This document shows, in pieces, positions 15,664 to 29,907 of a stretch of DNA of 64,000 nucleotides. The DNA is taken from assembly GCF_001954275.1 (NCBI RefSeq), contig NZ_MBEU01000044.1, positions 1-64,000 on the forward strand, read 5' to 3'. A program made the position numbers and the translations under genes. The stretch's first letter is position 1, and the number at the start of each line of letters is the position of its first letter. Under the pieces are notes generated by a model. It searched no databases, was not told where the DNA came from, and saw only the letters and a program-made list of their open reading frames with translations. This DNA comes from Mycobacterium sp. IS-836 (lineage in GTDB: Bacteria > Actinomycetota > Actinomycetes > Mycobacteriales > Mycobacteriaceae).

Positions 15664-17385
15664 CTAACCTGCGATGAGGCTCACGCCAAGGTTGCTCATC
15701 GCCTCTTTGAACTTCTTCGCCAGGCGTGCCAGTCGCTCGCCCATTGAAAGGTTGCGGTGTGACTTGCCGGCGCGGATCTCCCAGCTATACGGGACGATGT
15801 CGCCCGAGTTGTCCCAAGCCGCGGTCATTTCCTCGACCTGGTTGACAAAGATGATCTGCTCAATGCCTGGTGAGTCGACCGTAGATCCAATACGGTTGCC
15901 GACATCGAAGTGCACGCCGGGGATCGCCCAAAAGTCGTGCAAGGCCATGAGGTGATCGGTCTCTGATTTGCCGACCAGGAACCCACCGCGCAATGCGGCG
16001 AGTGCGGAGAAGGACCAGGCGTTGTTTTCGGCGCCCTGCTGGTACAGCTCCAGGTAGTGAATCCACCCGAGCTGTTGCGCGCGGCCAGTGTTCTTCCATT
16101 CCAGCCAGGCCAAGATGGTTCCGACCAGGAATGGCATGATGGCATCGGCCGCGATCTCACCGGCCGAGGAGAATCCCAGCAGGAAGATGTAACCGAGCAG
16201 GTTGCCGATCACTTCTATGGTCAATCGGGCAATCGCATCCACGAAGGGGTTATCACCGCCCACGATGACCGAGACGTTCTTGCTTGGCCCCCACGACATG
16301 TCGGCGGACTCGATCGGAGTCCACTCGTTATCTCGTATGACGAGCCAGGGGTGCGCGGGGACGGTGCCCAGCCAGCCGTTCGAGTAGTACTCGTCAGGCT
16401 GGAATGCCTCGCTATCGAGCGTGGTGTTGAGCGTGTCCTCGACGAAGCCCTGAAGGTAGATGACGATGCTTCGGAAGAAGCCCTCGAAGACGTTGCCGGC
16501 CTGTGCTGTGCCCTCTTCGCCGTAGGCGTTGGACATGTCGACTACCTCGAAGACGAGGCAACCGTTCTGCACATTGGGGACGCCGGGCACTTCACCGATT
16601 TCGCCGTCACACGTGAGGATGCGGCGGTAGGTGATGGACAACTGCGCGTCGTCCAGAGCGTCGGCCATAACCGAGTCGACCGGGTTCATGCGCGATGCCA
16701 TGAACGTCCACAGCGAACCGTCCTCGAAGAAGGACGGCGATCGGATCAGACACTGCCAATTCGACCAGTCGAAAATCTGGAACCATTGACTCAAGTCGAA
16801 TGGGTCATCTGGTACCTGCCAAAGGTTCCCCTCTTTCCTGATTAGGTTGAGGAGAATAAGAGTGGAGATACACCATTTCGCCGGGCCGGCCAGGAGAAAT
16901 ACCCTGGGGAACTGGAAGATTGGAATGGGCAGCAATGGGTTCGGCGGGCAGAGCAGGTATTGCAGGAAGGTGAGATCGTCGTGGAACGTCATCTCGAAGT
17001 AGCGGACCCCATCGCGATTGCGGATGTTCCACTTGTCGAGAAGTCCCGACCAACGTTTCTTGCCGCCGTAGAAGTCGACCGTGATAAGGACGTTCTTCTT
17101 CCAGGCGTCGTCATTGGGTAGCGCCTTCAAGAACATCGCAATGTAGTGGTCATCGCGAATCTGCAATACGCCCTCGGTGGGGGTGTTGTTCTTGAAGGGG
17201 AATGAGCCCTTGATGGTGTCGGTGTAGTCAATCCGGCCAATGCAGACCGCGCCGGCGGGGATGTTGTGGTCGTCCCCGCGGCCGTCGTTGATCCACATTC
17301 GGATCAGTGGGAAGGATTTGCGCAGCGATTCGTATCGAGCGCGGGTCTCGCCGCAGATGCGCTCGATGTCGTCGAGCTTCATCAT
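15664..17385 (-). CDS. Large minor tail / baseplate hub-like protein
   Basis: 573 residues from ATG 17385, preferred over an upstream in-frame start because it gives a 4-base ATGA overlap with the distal tail protein gene. N-terminal LDDIERICGETRARYESLRK is helical; the middle contains SGLLDKWNIRNRDGVRYFE, followed by hydrophobic loops. Its position right after the distal tail protein is the one held by Tal/hub (Gp37-like) proteins in actinophages. Confidence 0.75.
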   Translation of the reverse strand: MMKLDDIERICGETRARYESLRKSFPLIRMWINDGRGDDHNIPAGAVCIGRIDYTDTIKGSFPFKNNTPTEGVLQIRDDHYIAMFLKALPNDDAWKKNVLITVDFYGGKKRWSGLLDKWNIRNRDGVRYFEMTFHDDLTFLQYLLCPPNPLLPIPIFQFPRVFLLAGPAKWCISTLILLNLIRKEGNLWQVPDDPFDLSQWFQIFDWSNWQCLIRSPSFFEDGSLWTFMASRMNPVDSVMADALDDAQLSITYRRILTCDGEIGEVPGVPNVQNGCLVFEVVDMSNAYGEEGTAQAGNVFEGFFRSIVIYLQGFVEDTLNTTLDSEAFQPDEYYSNGWLGTVPAHPWLVIRDNEWTPIESADMSWGPSKNVSVIVGGDNPFVDAIARLTIEVIGNLLGYIFLLGFSSAGEIAADAIMPFLVGTILAWLEWKNTGRAQQLGWIHYLELYQQGAENNAWSFSALAALRGGFLVGKSETDHLMALHDFWAIPGVHFDVGNRIGSTVDSPGIEQIIFVNQVEEMTAAWDNSGDIVPYSWEIRAGKSHRNLSMGERLARLAKKFKEAMSNLGVSLIAG

Positions 17386-18272
17386 GACGGCACTCGCACC
17401 ACGTGCGGACGCGACCAAGGCCGGCTAAACCACTTCGGAACGGTAAGGCGTGCCGCGGCGCCGAATGGCGCATTGGAGACGGTCACCGGAATGTTGCCCG
17501 ACTTGCCGGGCATCAGCGGGTAAAGAAGGTCTTGACCCTTCCACCGGTGCTGGACCGGGTTGTCATTGGCCGCGACGATCGTCTGGACTCGCGGGTCGGA
17601 GTCGACGACGACGTTCTCGCCCTCCACCAATTCGGGGAGGTAAACGGTACGGCCCAGGTCGGTCTGCCCGCGGGAGTACATGTCGTTGCCCCACGAGAAG
17701 TCGGGCAGCTTCCACAAGGCCTGGTCGGTGAGCGTCCACCTCAGCCAAACGGGAATGTCACCGTTGTTCTGGACGAAAGGCTTCCAGGTGAAATCAGTGT
17801 TGACCGTGGTGAGGTCGAACTGGTCTGGCTTCTCGACCCAGTACGGGAACTCCGCGGCGGTAGTCATCACCACCGGGTTGTCCGCGGTGATGTGCGGGTC
17901 CTTGTCGTAGTAAGGCTTGGGTGCCTCTAGGAGGCGAAGGCCGATCGATCGTGTGCCATCGGAGGTGGTGACAGAGAGGGTTGCTTCCTCGTCGTAGTCC
18001 CATGCCCATCGCCACTGGGAGTCGATCGTCGCCCACGTGTCCGGGTCGTCGTCGTAGATCTGGACGGCGAAAACCATCTCGCGGCGCTGTACGCGCTTGC
18101 CGGCGTACTGCTGGCCGAAAGGTCCGGGAACCCAGAGGGTCTTAACCGGGGCGTCGATGAAGTTTTGGATGTTGGGCGAAATGGTGATGCCCTGTTGGCC
18201 TGCGCCCGGGCCGGCCAGGCACCAATAGGACCCGTCACGGCCGGTAAGCTCGATTTTGACGTAATCCGTCAA
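17382..18272 (-). CDS. Distal tail (Dit)-like minor tail protein
   Basis: 296 residues from TTG 18272. First leftward gene after the tape measure, as for Dit proteins that join tail tube to baseplate. Shows the expected N-terminal beta-sandwich (IELTGRDGSYWCLAG, then PGPFGQQYAGKRVQRREM) and a second sandwich with WLRWTLTD. The leader holds AACTCAATACAGGACAACT. No ATG alternative fits the N-terminus. Confidence 0.8.
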   Translation of the reverse strand: MTDYVKIELTGRDGSYWCLAGPGAGQQGITISPNIQNFIDAPVKTLWVPGPFGQQYAGKRVQRREMVFAVQIYDDDPDTWATIDSQWRWAWDYDEEATLSVTTSDGTRSIGLRLLEAPKPYYDKDPHITADNPVVMTTAAEFPYWVEKPDQFDLTTVNTDFTWKPFVQNNGDIPVWLRWTLTDQALWKLPDFSWGNDMYSRGQTDLGRTVYLPELVEGENVVVDSDPRVQTIVAANDNPVQHRWKGQDLLYPLMPGKSGNIPVTVSNAPFGAAARLTVPKWFSRPWSRPHVVRVPS

Positions 18273-18312
18273 TGTTCAGTTGTCCTGTATTGAGTTATGC
18301 CTGAAATGCCGC

Positions 18313-18360
18313 GCACAGCCCCCGAAACGGTGCGGAATTGCACCGAATCGAGGTCTGTGC
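18313..18360 (-). other. Two-tier stem-loop between tape measure and Dit genes
   Basis: An outer 6-bp helix (18313-18318 with 18355-18360, GCACAG/CTGTGC) encloses an inner 6-bp hairpin (18328-18333 with 18340-18345, CGGTGC/GCACCG). It occupies one of the few real gaps in the late operon (18273-18374) and may attenuate transcription or protect the mRNA 3' end of the tape measure gene. No U-tract. Confidence 0.45.
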
Positions 18361-18374
18361 CTGAGATTTCCTAC

Positions 18375-24122
<5,748 letters not shown>

Positions 24123-24158
24123 CTATTCAATTATGTTGTGTGCCAATCTATTTCGGCA

Positions 24159-24979
24159 CTAAAGTCCTCGACGTTCAGCATTCCTACGCCGTGATGCTTC
24201 GATCGCGTCATCCCGTTTCGATTCGGATTGCTGCTTGCGCATCACAACGGCGGGAATCTTCGGCCGCGGGTAGAACCGGACCTTCTTGGCATCGTGGGCA
24301 CGGCTGGCGATCAACTGGTCGCCCAAGTCGGTGAGCCTGTCAATGAGGTCGCTCCAACCGAACAGGGGCGGTGGTCCGGGCTTGGCCCACTCAGATTCGG
24401 GGATCTTGAGCATCAGCTTGATCGCTTCGGGGTCCTCCATGTAGGAGGCCCAGATGTAAGATCCCTTGACCTTGAGGAAGGTCTGATAGAACCGGATGAG
24501 TTGATCCCAGTTGCGGCCGGGAATGTCGAGGAAGTAGTCGAGTGCGTTGATCCCCTTGTCGGCGAGGTCCCACTCGATTGCGTCCCAGAACCTGTTAACC
24601 AGGCTCCGGACGTAGGCTATTTTCCCGAGTCGGGGTCGCCAAAGAAGTGTGCGTTGTAGCGCTCCATGAACTTGTTCCAGACGAACAGCGATGTGTTGTC
24701 GAACAGTTCCATCGCGGCGTCGTAGTGCTCGCCGAAGATCACGCGCTGGGCTTCCTCTTCGGTGATGCCGGTCCGCTGGAGTTCGCTAACCTGCTTCTTG
24801 GTGGGGCAGTCCAAGACGATATCCGCGGTCACACGCAGCGGCTCGGGCACCCTCACGGTTGCAATGAGTTCTGAGAACAAGTCCTCGAACTCGGCCTTAT
24901 CTGCCGATTGTGATTTCCGGGTGGTAATCGTTTTCTCCCAATAGGTAGGTGGAGAGGGGGCCGAAGCCCCCTCCTCCAT
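24159..24979 (-). CDS. Tail assembly chaperone, frameshifted long form (GT-like)
   Basis: Reading shifts by -1 at the slippery site 24620-24626 and continues as IAYVRSLVNRFWDAIEWDLA to RRRNAERRGL at 24159: 120 shared residues plus 153, total 273. Siphophages make a minor long form this way; both forms coat the tape measure and recruit tail-tube subunits. The overlap phase, position just before the tape measure gene and lack of a start for the second part support this. A 24-base-scale hairpin lies at the start of the coding region (see findings). Confidence 0.88.
24617..24979 (-). CDS. Tail assembly chaperone, short form (G-like)
   Basis: 120 residues from ATG 24979 to TAG 24617. Acidic, helical (ADKAEFEDLFSELIATVRVP, TEEEAQRVIFGEHYDAAMEL). 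It ends in GDPDSGK, with the last two sense codons GGA AAA forming the slippery sequence. Lies between the major tail protein and tape measure genes, the standard position. Confidence 0.85.
   Translation of the reverse strand: MEEGASAPSPPTYWEKTITTRKSQSADKAEFEDLFSELIATVRVPEPLRVTADIVLDCPTKKQVSELQRTGITEEEAQRVIFGEHYDAAMELFDNTSLFVWNKFMERYNAHFFGDPDSGK
24620..24626 (-). promoter_or_regulatory. Programmed -1 ribosomal frameshift site GGGAAAA
   Basis: On the minus strand the zero-frame codons are TCG GGA AAA TAG, so GGGAAAA is a perfect X XXY YYZ heptamer placed directly before the stop codon of the short chaperone. A -1 slip gives ATA GCC TAC and opens the 153-codon extension. Confidence 0.88.
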
Positions 24980-24992
24980 TCCTCAGTTGTTG

Positions 24993-25913
24993 TTAGCTGA
25001 CCGTGGCTGTAACGGTGTCGGTCAGCTCGGTGCCACCAAGCGGCGTGTAGTGCGCCGTGATGACAGCCGAACCGGCAGCAACACCGGTGATCAGGCCGCC
25101 GGCCGAAACCGTCGCCTTCGTCGGGTCCGCGGACGTGAAGGTGCAGTCCGGGGTGTAGTTGACCCCGTTGTCGCCCTCGACCAGCAGTTGCTGGGTGTGG
25201 CTCGCACCGGTGGCAGCGGTCAGGGTCGCGGTCGACGGAGTCGCCGAGATGGCCGTAACCGGAGCAACGAAGCCGGTCTTGTGGACCAGGTCGCGCCAGC
25301 CGGGGCCGGCGAAGCCCTGTGCAACCGAGTAGCCCGTGGTGCCGTCCTTGAACGCCTTCAGCGTCGGGTGGTACTCGATCACGCCGTCGTCGTTGAGCTG
25401 CTGGTTGTCGATGTCGCTCAGCTTCACCTTGGGCAGCAACCAGTACGGCCAGATCTCCCGGTCGTTACGGTCGTCGAGGCCCAGGATGATCGCCCGGTAG
25501 TAGACGTTCTTCGGCACCGGAGGCGCTTCCAGAACCACACCACCGAAGTCGGACGGAACGACGCCAGAGAAGTCCGCGGCCCAGAACAGTTCCAGCACGT
25601 TGCGCTGGTTCTGGTACATCGCGAAGTCGAACGAAGTCGTACGCTTCGAGATGATGGTGCGGATGGGCTCGGGCTCGCCGTACGCCTCGATGTCGGTCGA
25701 GTCGATCTTGTTGGTGAGCGTGACGCCGGCCTTCTTCTCGAAGTGGCCAACCGACACGTATTCGGCCGGAACGTCCAGCCCACCGTCAGTTGCCGACTCC
25801 AGGGTCAGAACCGGGTCAACAGAGTACGGCGCCAGAAGCACCGCGCAGTTGATTGCAGCGATCGTCAGGTCCGCAAAAACGTCCTTGATCGTTACGAAAT
25901 CACGAGAAGTCAT
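24993..25913 (-). CDS. Major tail protein with C-terminal BIG2 domain
   Basis: 306 residues. The N-terminal two thirds form the tube domain (FDFAMYQNQRNVLELFWAAD, AIILGLDDRNDREIWPYWLL). Residues about 215-306 are a BIG2 Ig-like domain (AISATPSTATLTAATG, TGVAAGSAVITAHYT, LTDTVTATVS), likely projecting from the tail surface for weak glycan or surface binding. It closely resembles the C-terminus of the major capsid protein. Leader AATTCAATAAGGACAACTT matches the recurring minus-strand motif. Confidence 0.9.
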   Translation of the reverse strand: MTSRDFVTIKDVFADLTIAAINCAVLLAPYSVDPVLTLESATDGGLDVPAEYVSVGHFEKKAGVTLTNKIDSTDIEAYGEPEPIRTIISKRTTSFDFAMYQNQRNVLELFWAADFSGVVPSDFGGVVLEAPPVPKNVYYRAIILGLDDRNDREIWPYWLLPKVKLSDIDNQQLNDDGVIEYHPTLKAFKDGTTGYSVAQGFAGPGWRDLVHKTGFVAPVTAISATPSTATLTAATGASHTQQLLVEGDNGVNYTPDCTFTSADPTKATVSAGGLITGVAAGSAVITAHYTPLGGTELTDTVTATVS

Positions 25914-25955
25914 GTCTTGTGAAGTTGTCCTTATTGAATTGTGGTAGCGCGGACC

Positions 25956-26429
25956 TTATAGACCGCTGATGATTTGGTCGTATCGCGTCCTGTTGCGAAG
26001 ACCGACACGGATTCGGAATGTGGCTGGCACGACCCGCGTATCTATCTGCTGCTCATGGGTGAGCAATTCGGGTCCGGATACCTCTTCCGCGCAATGTATC
26101 TGGGCGGTGTATCCGTCGTTCATCTTGAACTTGAGGCCCTCAATGGGAAGAAGTACCGCACGAATCACCGACATCGCCTTGTTGGACAATGTGCGGTCCG
26201 TCGTGATGACGGTGGCCTGGATAAGGCACTCGTCATAGTTCTTCTCGTAGTCGACGTGGCCGCCGGGTAGGCGGATGAACGTCAACAGCGGTTCCGGGTC
26301 TGACTGGTCTAGCCAGTCGTCGTCTTCCCAAATGCCCATCTTGGTTCCCGGAAAGACTTTGCCGAAGAGATCGATCATGAGTTGTTCGATATCGACGAAG
26401 TTGTCCTTGAACCAGTCGGGAATGATCAT
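25956..26429 (-). CDS. Tail terminator-like protein
   Basis: 157 residues directly upstream of the major tail protein, the usual slot of the tail terminator/completion protein. Features: LLTFIRLPGGHVDYEKNYDE, then LIQATVITTDRTLSNKAM and VGLRNRTRYDQIISGL. Overlaps the upstream gene by 4 bases. Expected to cap the tail tube at the head-proximal end. Confidence 0.75.
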   Translation of the reverse strand: MIIPDWFKDNFVDIEQLMIDLFGKVFPGTKMGIWEDDDWLDQSDPEPLLTFIRLPGGHVDYEKNYDECLIQATVITTDRTLSNKAMSVIRAVLLPIEGLKFKMNDGYTAQIHCAEEVSGPELLTHEQQIDTRVVPATFRIRVGLRNRTRYDQIISGL

Positions 26430-26962
26430 GCAGACATCTCCCTAACTACGGTTTGCAGATCCCTTGCCCCGGGGTGTACGCGCGTGCGGCTGCCCCGTTG
26501 TCGCGAGAGCAATGCGTTGGCGTGTTTGCGCGCTAGCGCCCTCTCCGATGGGGATGCCGCCCGGTCCTGTGAAAGCCGGATGAGGCTGTCCAGGCGCCGC
26601 GATTGTGCCGGTGACAGCTCCTGGGCCGGCGTGACACTGTGCGTGCCAAACTCGTGGAAGACCCCGTAGTAGAACTCCTTGCCGGGGTTCGGGTTACGGG
26701 GGCTATTCCAGGTGCTGACAGGCAGGAGCCCACCCACCAGGATCACGCCGACAAGGCGTGGCTGGCCCTTGATCACTCTGCGGAGTTCGACGAAGGACTG
26801 TGCCGACGCGGCGAGCCGTCCGGTCTTCTTTCGCACCTTGGCCTTGTAGAGGTTTGCACCCCTTGCGGCATGAGCGTTCAGAAGGTTCCGGAGGTTTCCG
26901 GTCTTTCCGGTGAGAATGGCATCGAGCGCCGGATTGGGCCGCGGCGCATCGATGTTAACCAT
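26426..26962 (-). CDS. HK97 gp10-like head-tail joining / tail completion protein
   Basis: 178 residues from ATG 26962, giving an 8-base overlap with the upstream gene. The segment KVRKKTGRLAASAQSFVELR and YYGVFHEFGTHSVTPAQ (basic loop, then HEFGT) is typical of gp10-like completion proteins. The C-terminal helix contains RLDSLIRLSQDRAASPSERA. Position agrees with head-tail connector genes. Confidence 0.78.
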   Translation of the reverse strand: MVNIDAPRPNPALDAILTGKTGNLRNLLNAHAARGANLYKAKVRKKTGRLAASAQSFVELRRVIKGQPRLVGVILVGGLLPVSTWNSPRNPNPGKEFYYGVFHEFGTHSVTPAQELSPAQSRRLDSLIRLSQDRAASPSERALARKHANALLSRQRGSRTRVHPGARDLQTVVREMSA

Positions 26963-27299
26963 TCGTGGAAACCACCTGGAAAAGCGTGTAGCCGAAGTCG
27001 CGTCCGGTAATCGGACTGTCCTGGTCCCACATGGAGTGGCCCACGACGGCGTATTCCTGACCGTTGGACCGCAGAATGCGGTCACGCGGCTTCACGTCGC
27101 TGCCCCGTTTAACCCAGAGCTGCGCAGTGACTGTGGCCGATTCCTTGTGGTCCAAATCGAACCGGTATCGACCAGTGCCCCGTGCGCCATATCCCCAACC
27201 GAAGAACCCCTCAACTGTGTGAGTGGTGTTCACCCGGTTGGACATGGTGTCGGTCTTGCCACGCTGGACGGTGAGAGTTTCGGTCTTCTTAGCCCTCAA
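26955..27299 (-). CDS. Head-tail connector (stopper-like) protein, 114 aa
   Basis: TTG 27299 is chosen because it follows a GGTGG ribosome site and leaves a 4-base gap to the previous stop; the first ATG (27245) would remove a conserved-looking strand. A beta-rich small protein (VKPRDRILRSNGQEYAVVGH) like head-closure stoppers. No other function suggested. Confidence 0.68.
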   Translation of the reverse strand: MRAKKTETLTVQRGKTDTMSNRVNTTHTVEGFFGWGYGARGTGRYRFDLDHKESATVTAQLWVKRGSDVKPRDRILRSNGQEYAVVGHSMWDQDSPITGRDFGYTLFQVVSTNG

Positions 27300-27303
27300 C
27301 TCG

Positions 27304-27789
27304 TCACCACCCGTAGTAGAACTGTCCGCGTTCGGGCAGCGGCGGAATCGGGTGGAACTGGTCCACCCACTCGGGCAGGTACGGATTGTCCGTGTACCAC
27401 CAGTCGTCGTAGAAGGATTGCTCCCCCCGCGTCGAGCCGATGGTGAACAGGCCGCTCTTGGTCCTGAACCGCCGCAGGATCTGCTGCTCACCCTTGGTGA
27501 ACAGGTCATCCGGATTGTCGACATAGGTGACCCCGAAGGGACCCATGTTCTCGCTTTGGACGTTTTCTTCCTGATCCAGACGTTCCAGAAGCCGCTTGGT
27601 GGCCAACATGACCACGGCTTGGACATCCTGGGGAACGTCGGCGGGGGCGGCCGGCCATACCCGGCCGGCCACCGCCCTTGCCAACGCAGAGACATTCACC
27701 AGAGCGGATTGCGCCTGGGTAAGGTCATCACCAGCGAAGGTCCGTTTCATGAACGCCTGGAGATCCGTAATGGTCGCCAGGGTTGTCAT
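27304..27789 (-). CDS. Head-tail adaptor protein
   Basis: 161 residues from ATG 27789, directly after the capsid gene. Helical N-terminus (ITDLQAFMKRTFAGDDLTQA, VSALARAVAGRVWPA) resembles the gp6/gp15-type adaptors that dock under the portal. The C-terminus is acidic and aromatic (DDWWYTDNPYLPEWVDQFHP). Confidence 0.78.
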   Translation of the reverse strand: MTTLATITDLQAFMKRTFAGDDLTQAQSALVNVSALARAVAGRVWPAAPADVPQDVQAVVMLATKRLLERLDQEENVQSENMGPFGVTYVDNPDDLFTKGEQQILRRFRTKSGLFTIGSTRGEQSFYDDWWYTDNPYLPEWVDQFHPIPPLPERGQFYYGW

Positions 27790-27791
27790 GA

Positions 27792-28967
27792 CTAGCTGAC
27801 CGTGATCGCTACCGTGTCGGTGAGGTTGGCACCCGTCTGCGGGTCCACGTAGGTCGCCGTGATGGTCGTCGAACCAGAGGCGACGCCCGTGACCAGGCCG
27901 GTGCTCGCACCAACGGTCGCCTTGGTGGCGTCCGAGCTGGAGTAGGTGCAAGACGAGGTGCGGTTCACACCGTTACTGTCCTTGACCGTGATCTGCTTGG
28001 TGTGGTTGACACCGGCAGAAGCGGTCACCGTAGCGGCGGACGGCAGGGCGGTGATGCCCGTGACGCCCAGCTTCAGCTTGGTCGCACGGATGAAGCGGTC
28101 ACCCATGGCCGGTTCGGTGACGATCTTGTGACCCACGTAGGTGTCGATCAGGGACCGGTCGGTCAGGTTGACGTAGTCGTAGTCCGAGATCCAGCGCAGG
28201 GCGAAGCCCAGGCTCGACATGCTCGCGCCAGCGACCACCGAAGCGGGCTTGACGGGGGCAACGTTGGACAGAACGAACGCGGTCTTGTGGAACAGAACCG
28301 CCTCGTCGGTGGCCAGCGCGTTGGAGCGGATGACCTGCAAGCCGGCGATGTCCATGACGGTCGCGCGACGCAGGGCCTCGTTGCTGGCGTCACCGCTGTA
28401 CTCGAAGTGACGGAGCTGCTTGTCCTTCAGCAGAACGCTCTCGAACGTCGAGCCGACAACCAGGGTGCGGTTGGCGTCCGGAATGTTCTCGTCGTTCAGG
28501 TACTGCCGGGCGTCCACGATCGACGGGAAGGTGTCATCCGCGTCGGTGTAGAAGGTTTCCTCGTAGGGGGCCGCGTTGAACAGGTTCTGGACGGTGTAGT
28601 CCTCCAGACCGTAAGCAACGGCGTCAGCCTGCGGAACGAGCACCTGCTGGGTGAAGGACGCGATGTCCAACGTCAACTGCTCGTCGGTCAGGTTGACCGC
28701 GGAGTAAACGACGTTGTCCAGCGTCACCGGCAGGACGTACTCGATCAGGTCGTCCGCGGTGACGTTTCGGGCGGCGCCGGTACCACGGAAGGTACGCTCG
28801 CGCGACGCCAGAATGGCCGGGATGCGAACGTTGATGGTGTCGTTTGACGACCCACCGAAGTTAGCGATCGGGTTGGTCCAGATCAACTGCGGCAGGACGA
28901 TCTTGCGCCGAAGCTGCGTCAGGCCGATTTCGGCCAGAAGCGACGGCTTCTGAAACACGTGTGCCAT
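27792..28967 (-). CDS. Major capsid protein with C-terminal BIG2 domain
   Basis: 391 residues. Residues 1-300 look like an HK97-fold coat protein related to the P22 coat family (VYSAVNLTDEQLTLDIASF, then QQVLVPQADAVAYGLE). Residues about 302-391 are a BIG2 domain (GITALPSAATVTASAG, TGLVTGVASGSTTITATY, LTDTVAITVS) expected to decorate the capsid surface. Start ATG 28967; leader has AACTAAATAGGACAAACA. It follows the scaffold gene. Confidence 0.93.
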   Translation of the reverse strand: MAHVFQKPSLLAEIGLTQLRRKIVLPQLIWTNPIANFGGSSNDTINVRIPAILASRERTFRGTGAARNVTADDLIEYVLPVTLDNVVYSAVNLTDEQLTLDIASFTQQVLVPQADAVAYGLEDYTVQNLFNAAPYEETFYTDADDTFPSIVDARQYLNDENIPDANRTLVVGSTFESVLLKDKQLRHFEYSGDASNEALRRATVMDIAGLQVIRSNALATDEAVLFHKTAFVLSNVAPVKPASVVAGASMSSLGFALRWISDYDYVNLTDRSLIDTYVGHKIVTEPAMGDRFIRATKLKLGVTGITALPSAATVTASAGVNHTKQITVKDSNGVNRTSSCTYSSSDATKATVGASTGLVTGVASGSTTITATYVDPQTGANLTDTVAITVS

Positions 28968-29007
28968 GTTTAGTTGTGTTTGTCCTATTTAGTTGTGCGT
29001 GATGGAT

Positions 29008-29580
29008 TTAACTGGTGAAAGAGGGATCAAACGACCGAATTACATCTGCGGCGGACATTTCCGTACCGCCATCATCGCCACTCGGGGTGACCTTGATCGT
29101 CCCATCCCGGGGTGGCTTCTTCTCGTTCTTCGGAAGCGCTTCCAAGAGAACGTCGATATCGGCGAGGATCTCTTCCTCTGATTCACCGCGGACACGATCC
29201 CAGAACTTGCGAGGGAGTTCCTTCTCGTCCGCCAGAGAGGCGACGAGCTTCTCGCGCTCGAATCCCTTGATCATGTTCTCCCGCTCCGCTAATGCGGCGG
29301 TCAGTTCTTGCAACTTTCTGTCGCGCTTTTCGTCCTCGGACAGCTTCTCGCTCTCAAACTGGTGGACAATGCCCTCCAGTTCGGCGATGCGTGCCGTGGC
29401 CTTCTTTTCCGCGGCCTTCTCGGCGCGTGAAATCCGCCCTTTGATAGCGGCGTCGAACTCAGCCTGCGATGTGATCGGTTTGAACGACTCACTTGCATCG
29501 GACTCCACGTGGTTGCCCGATTCCTCTGTGGCGGTTTCGGCCGCCGGCGCAGACTCAGTAGTGCCAGTTTCTTCTGACAA
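29008..29580 (-). CDS. Capsid scaffolding protein
   Basis: 190 residues from TTG 29580 (AAAGGAAA upstream). Acidic disordered N-terminus, long charged coiled coil (RISRAEKAAEKKATARIAEL, ESEKLSEDEKRDRKLQELTA), and a C-terminal basic-to-acidic tail ending IRSFDPSFTS. Lies immediately before the capsid gene, as scaffolds do. No protease domain is fused. Confidence 0.85.
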   Translation of the reverse strand: MSEETGTTESAPAAETATEESGNHVESDASESFKPITSQAEFDAAIKGRISRAEKAAEKKATARIAELEGIVHQFESEKLSEDEKRDRKLQELTAALAERENMIKGFEREKLVASLADEKELPRKFWDRVRGESEEEILADIDVLLEALPKNEKKPPRDGTIKVTPSGDDGGTEMSAADVIRSFDPSFTS

Positions 29581-29640
29581 GGTGTATTTCCTTTGACCTG
29601 CCGTTATGCGTGGCAGTTAACGCTTCCTGGCTTGTGCCAG

Positions 29641-29898
29641 TTACTTGTGGTTCTTGCCCTCGGCGTCCCGCACCTGCTTTGCATGGGTGGCGGGCCAGAT
29701 ACCCAGGGCGTCGTGGTGGCGTTCGGCGCAGTACCCTTCCGGGTCTTTCACCTTGCCTTCGAGATGGGTGACGCAGCGGGCAAAGTCGCCGGGGGTTCCC
29801 CAGCCGATCTGGGCTGCGCCCTCGCCATGACTCCAGTACCAACGAAGCCTGTCGGTCGCCTTGCGATCCGCGGGCGTTACGTTCTTCCCTGCGGTCAA
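29641..29898 (-). CDS. Conserved small head-module protein, 85 aa
   Basis: TTG 29898 with AGGAGG 5-6 bases upstream. The Trp/Cys/His-containing core (DRLRWYWSHGEGAAQIGWG, FARCVTHLEGKV, GYCAERHHDALGIWP) is familiar from actinophage head operons but has no known role. The His/Cys content could bind metal. Confidence 0.7.
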   Translation of the reverse strand: MTAGKNVTPADRKATDRLRWYWSHGEGAAQIGWGTPGDFARCVTHLEGKVKDPEGYCAERHHDALGIWPATHAKQVRDAEGKNHK

Positions 29899-29907
29899 GG
29901 CGTCCTC

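Noticed and set aside
24391..24573. Independent small gene in the second half of the tail chaperone
   Set aside because: The slippery GGGAAAA and continuous -1 frame explain this region; the alternative translation is a shadow with odd composition.
27245..27299. ATG 27245 as start of the head-tail connector
   Set aside because: It would leave a 58-base gap in an otherwise tight operon and discard a strand; TTG 27299 has a ribosome site and 4-base spacing.
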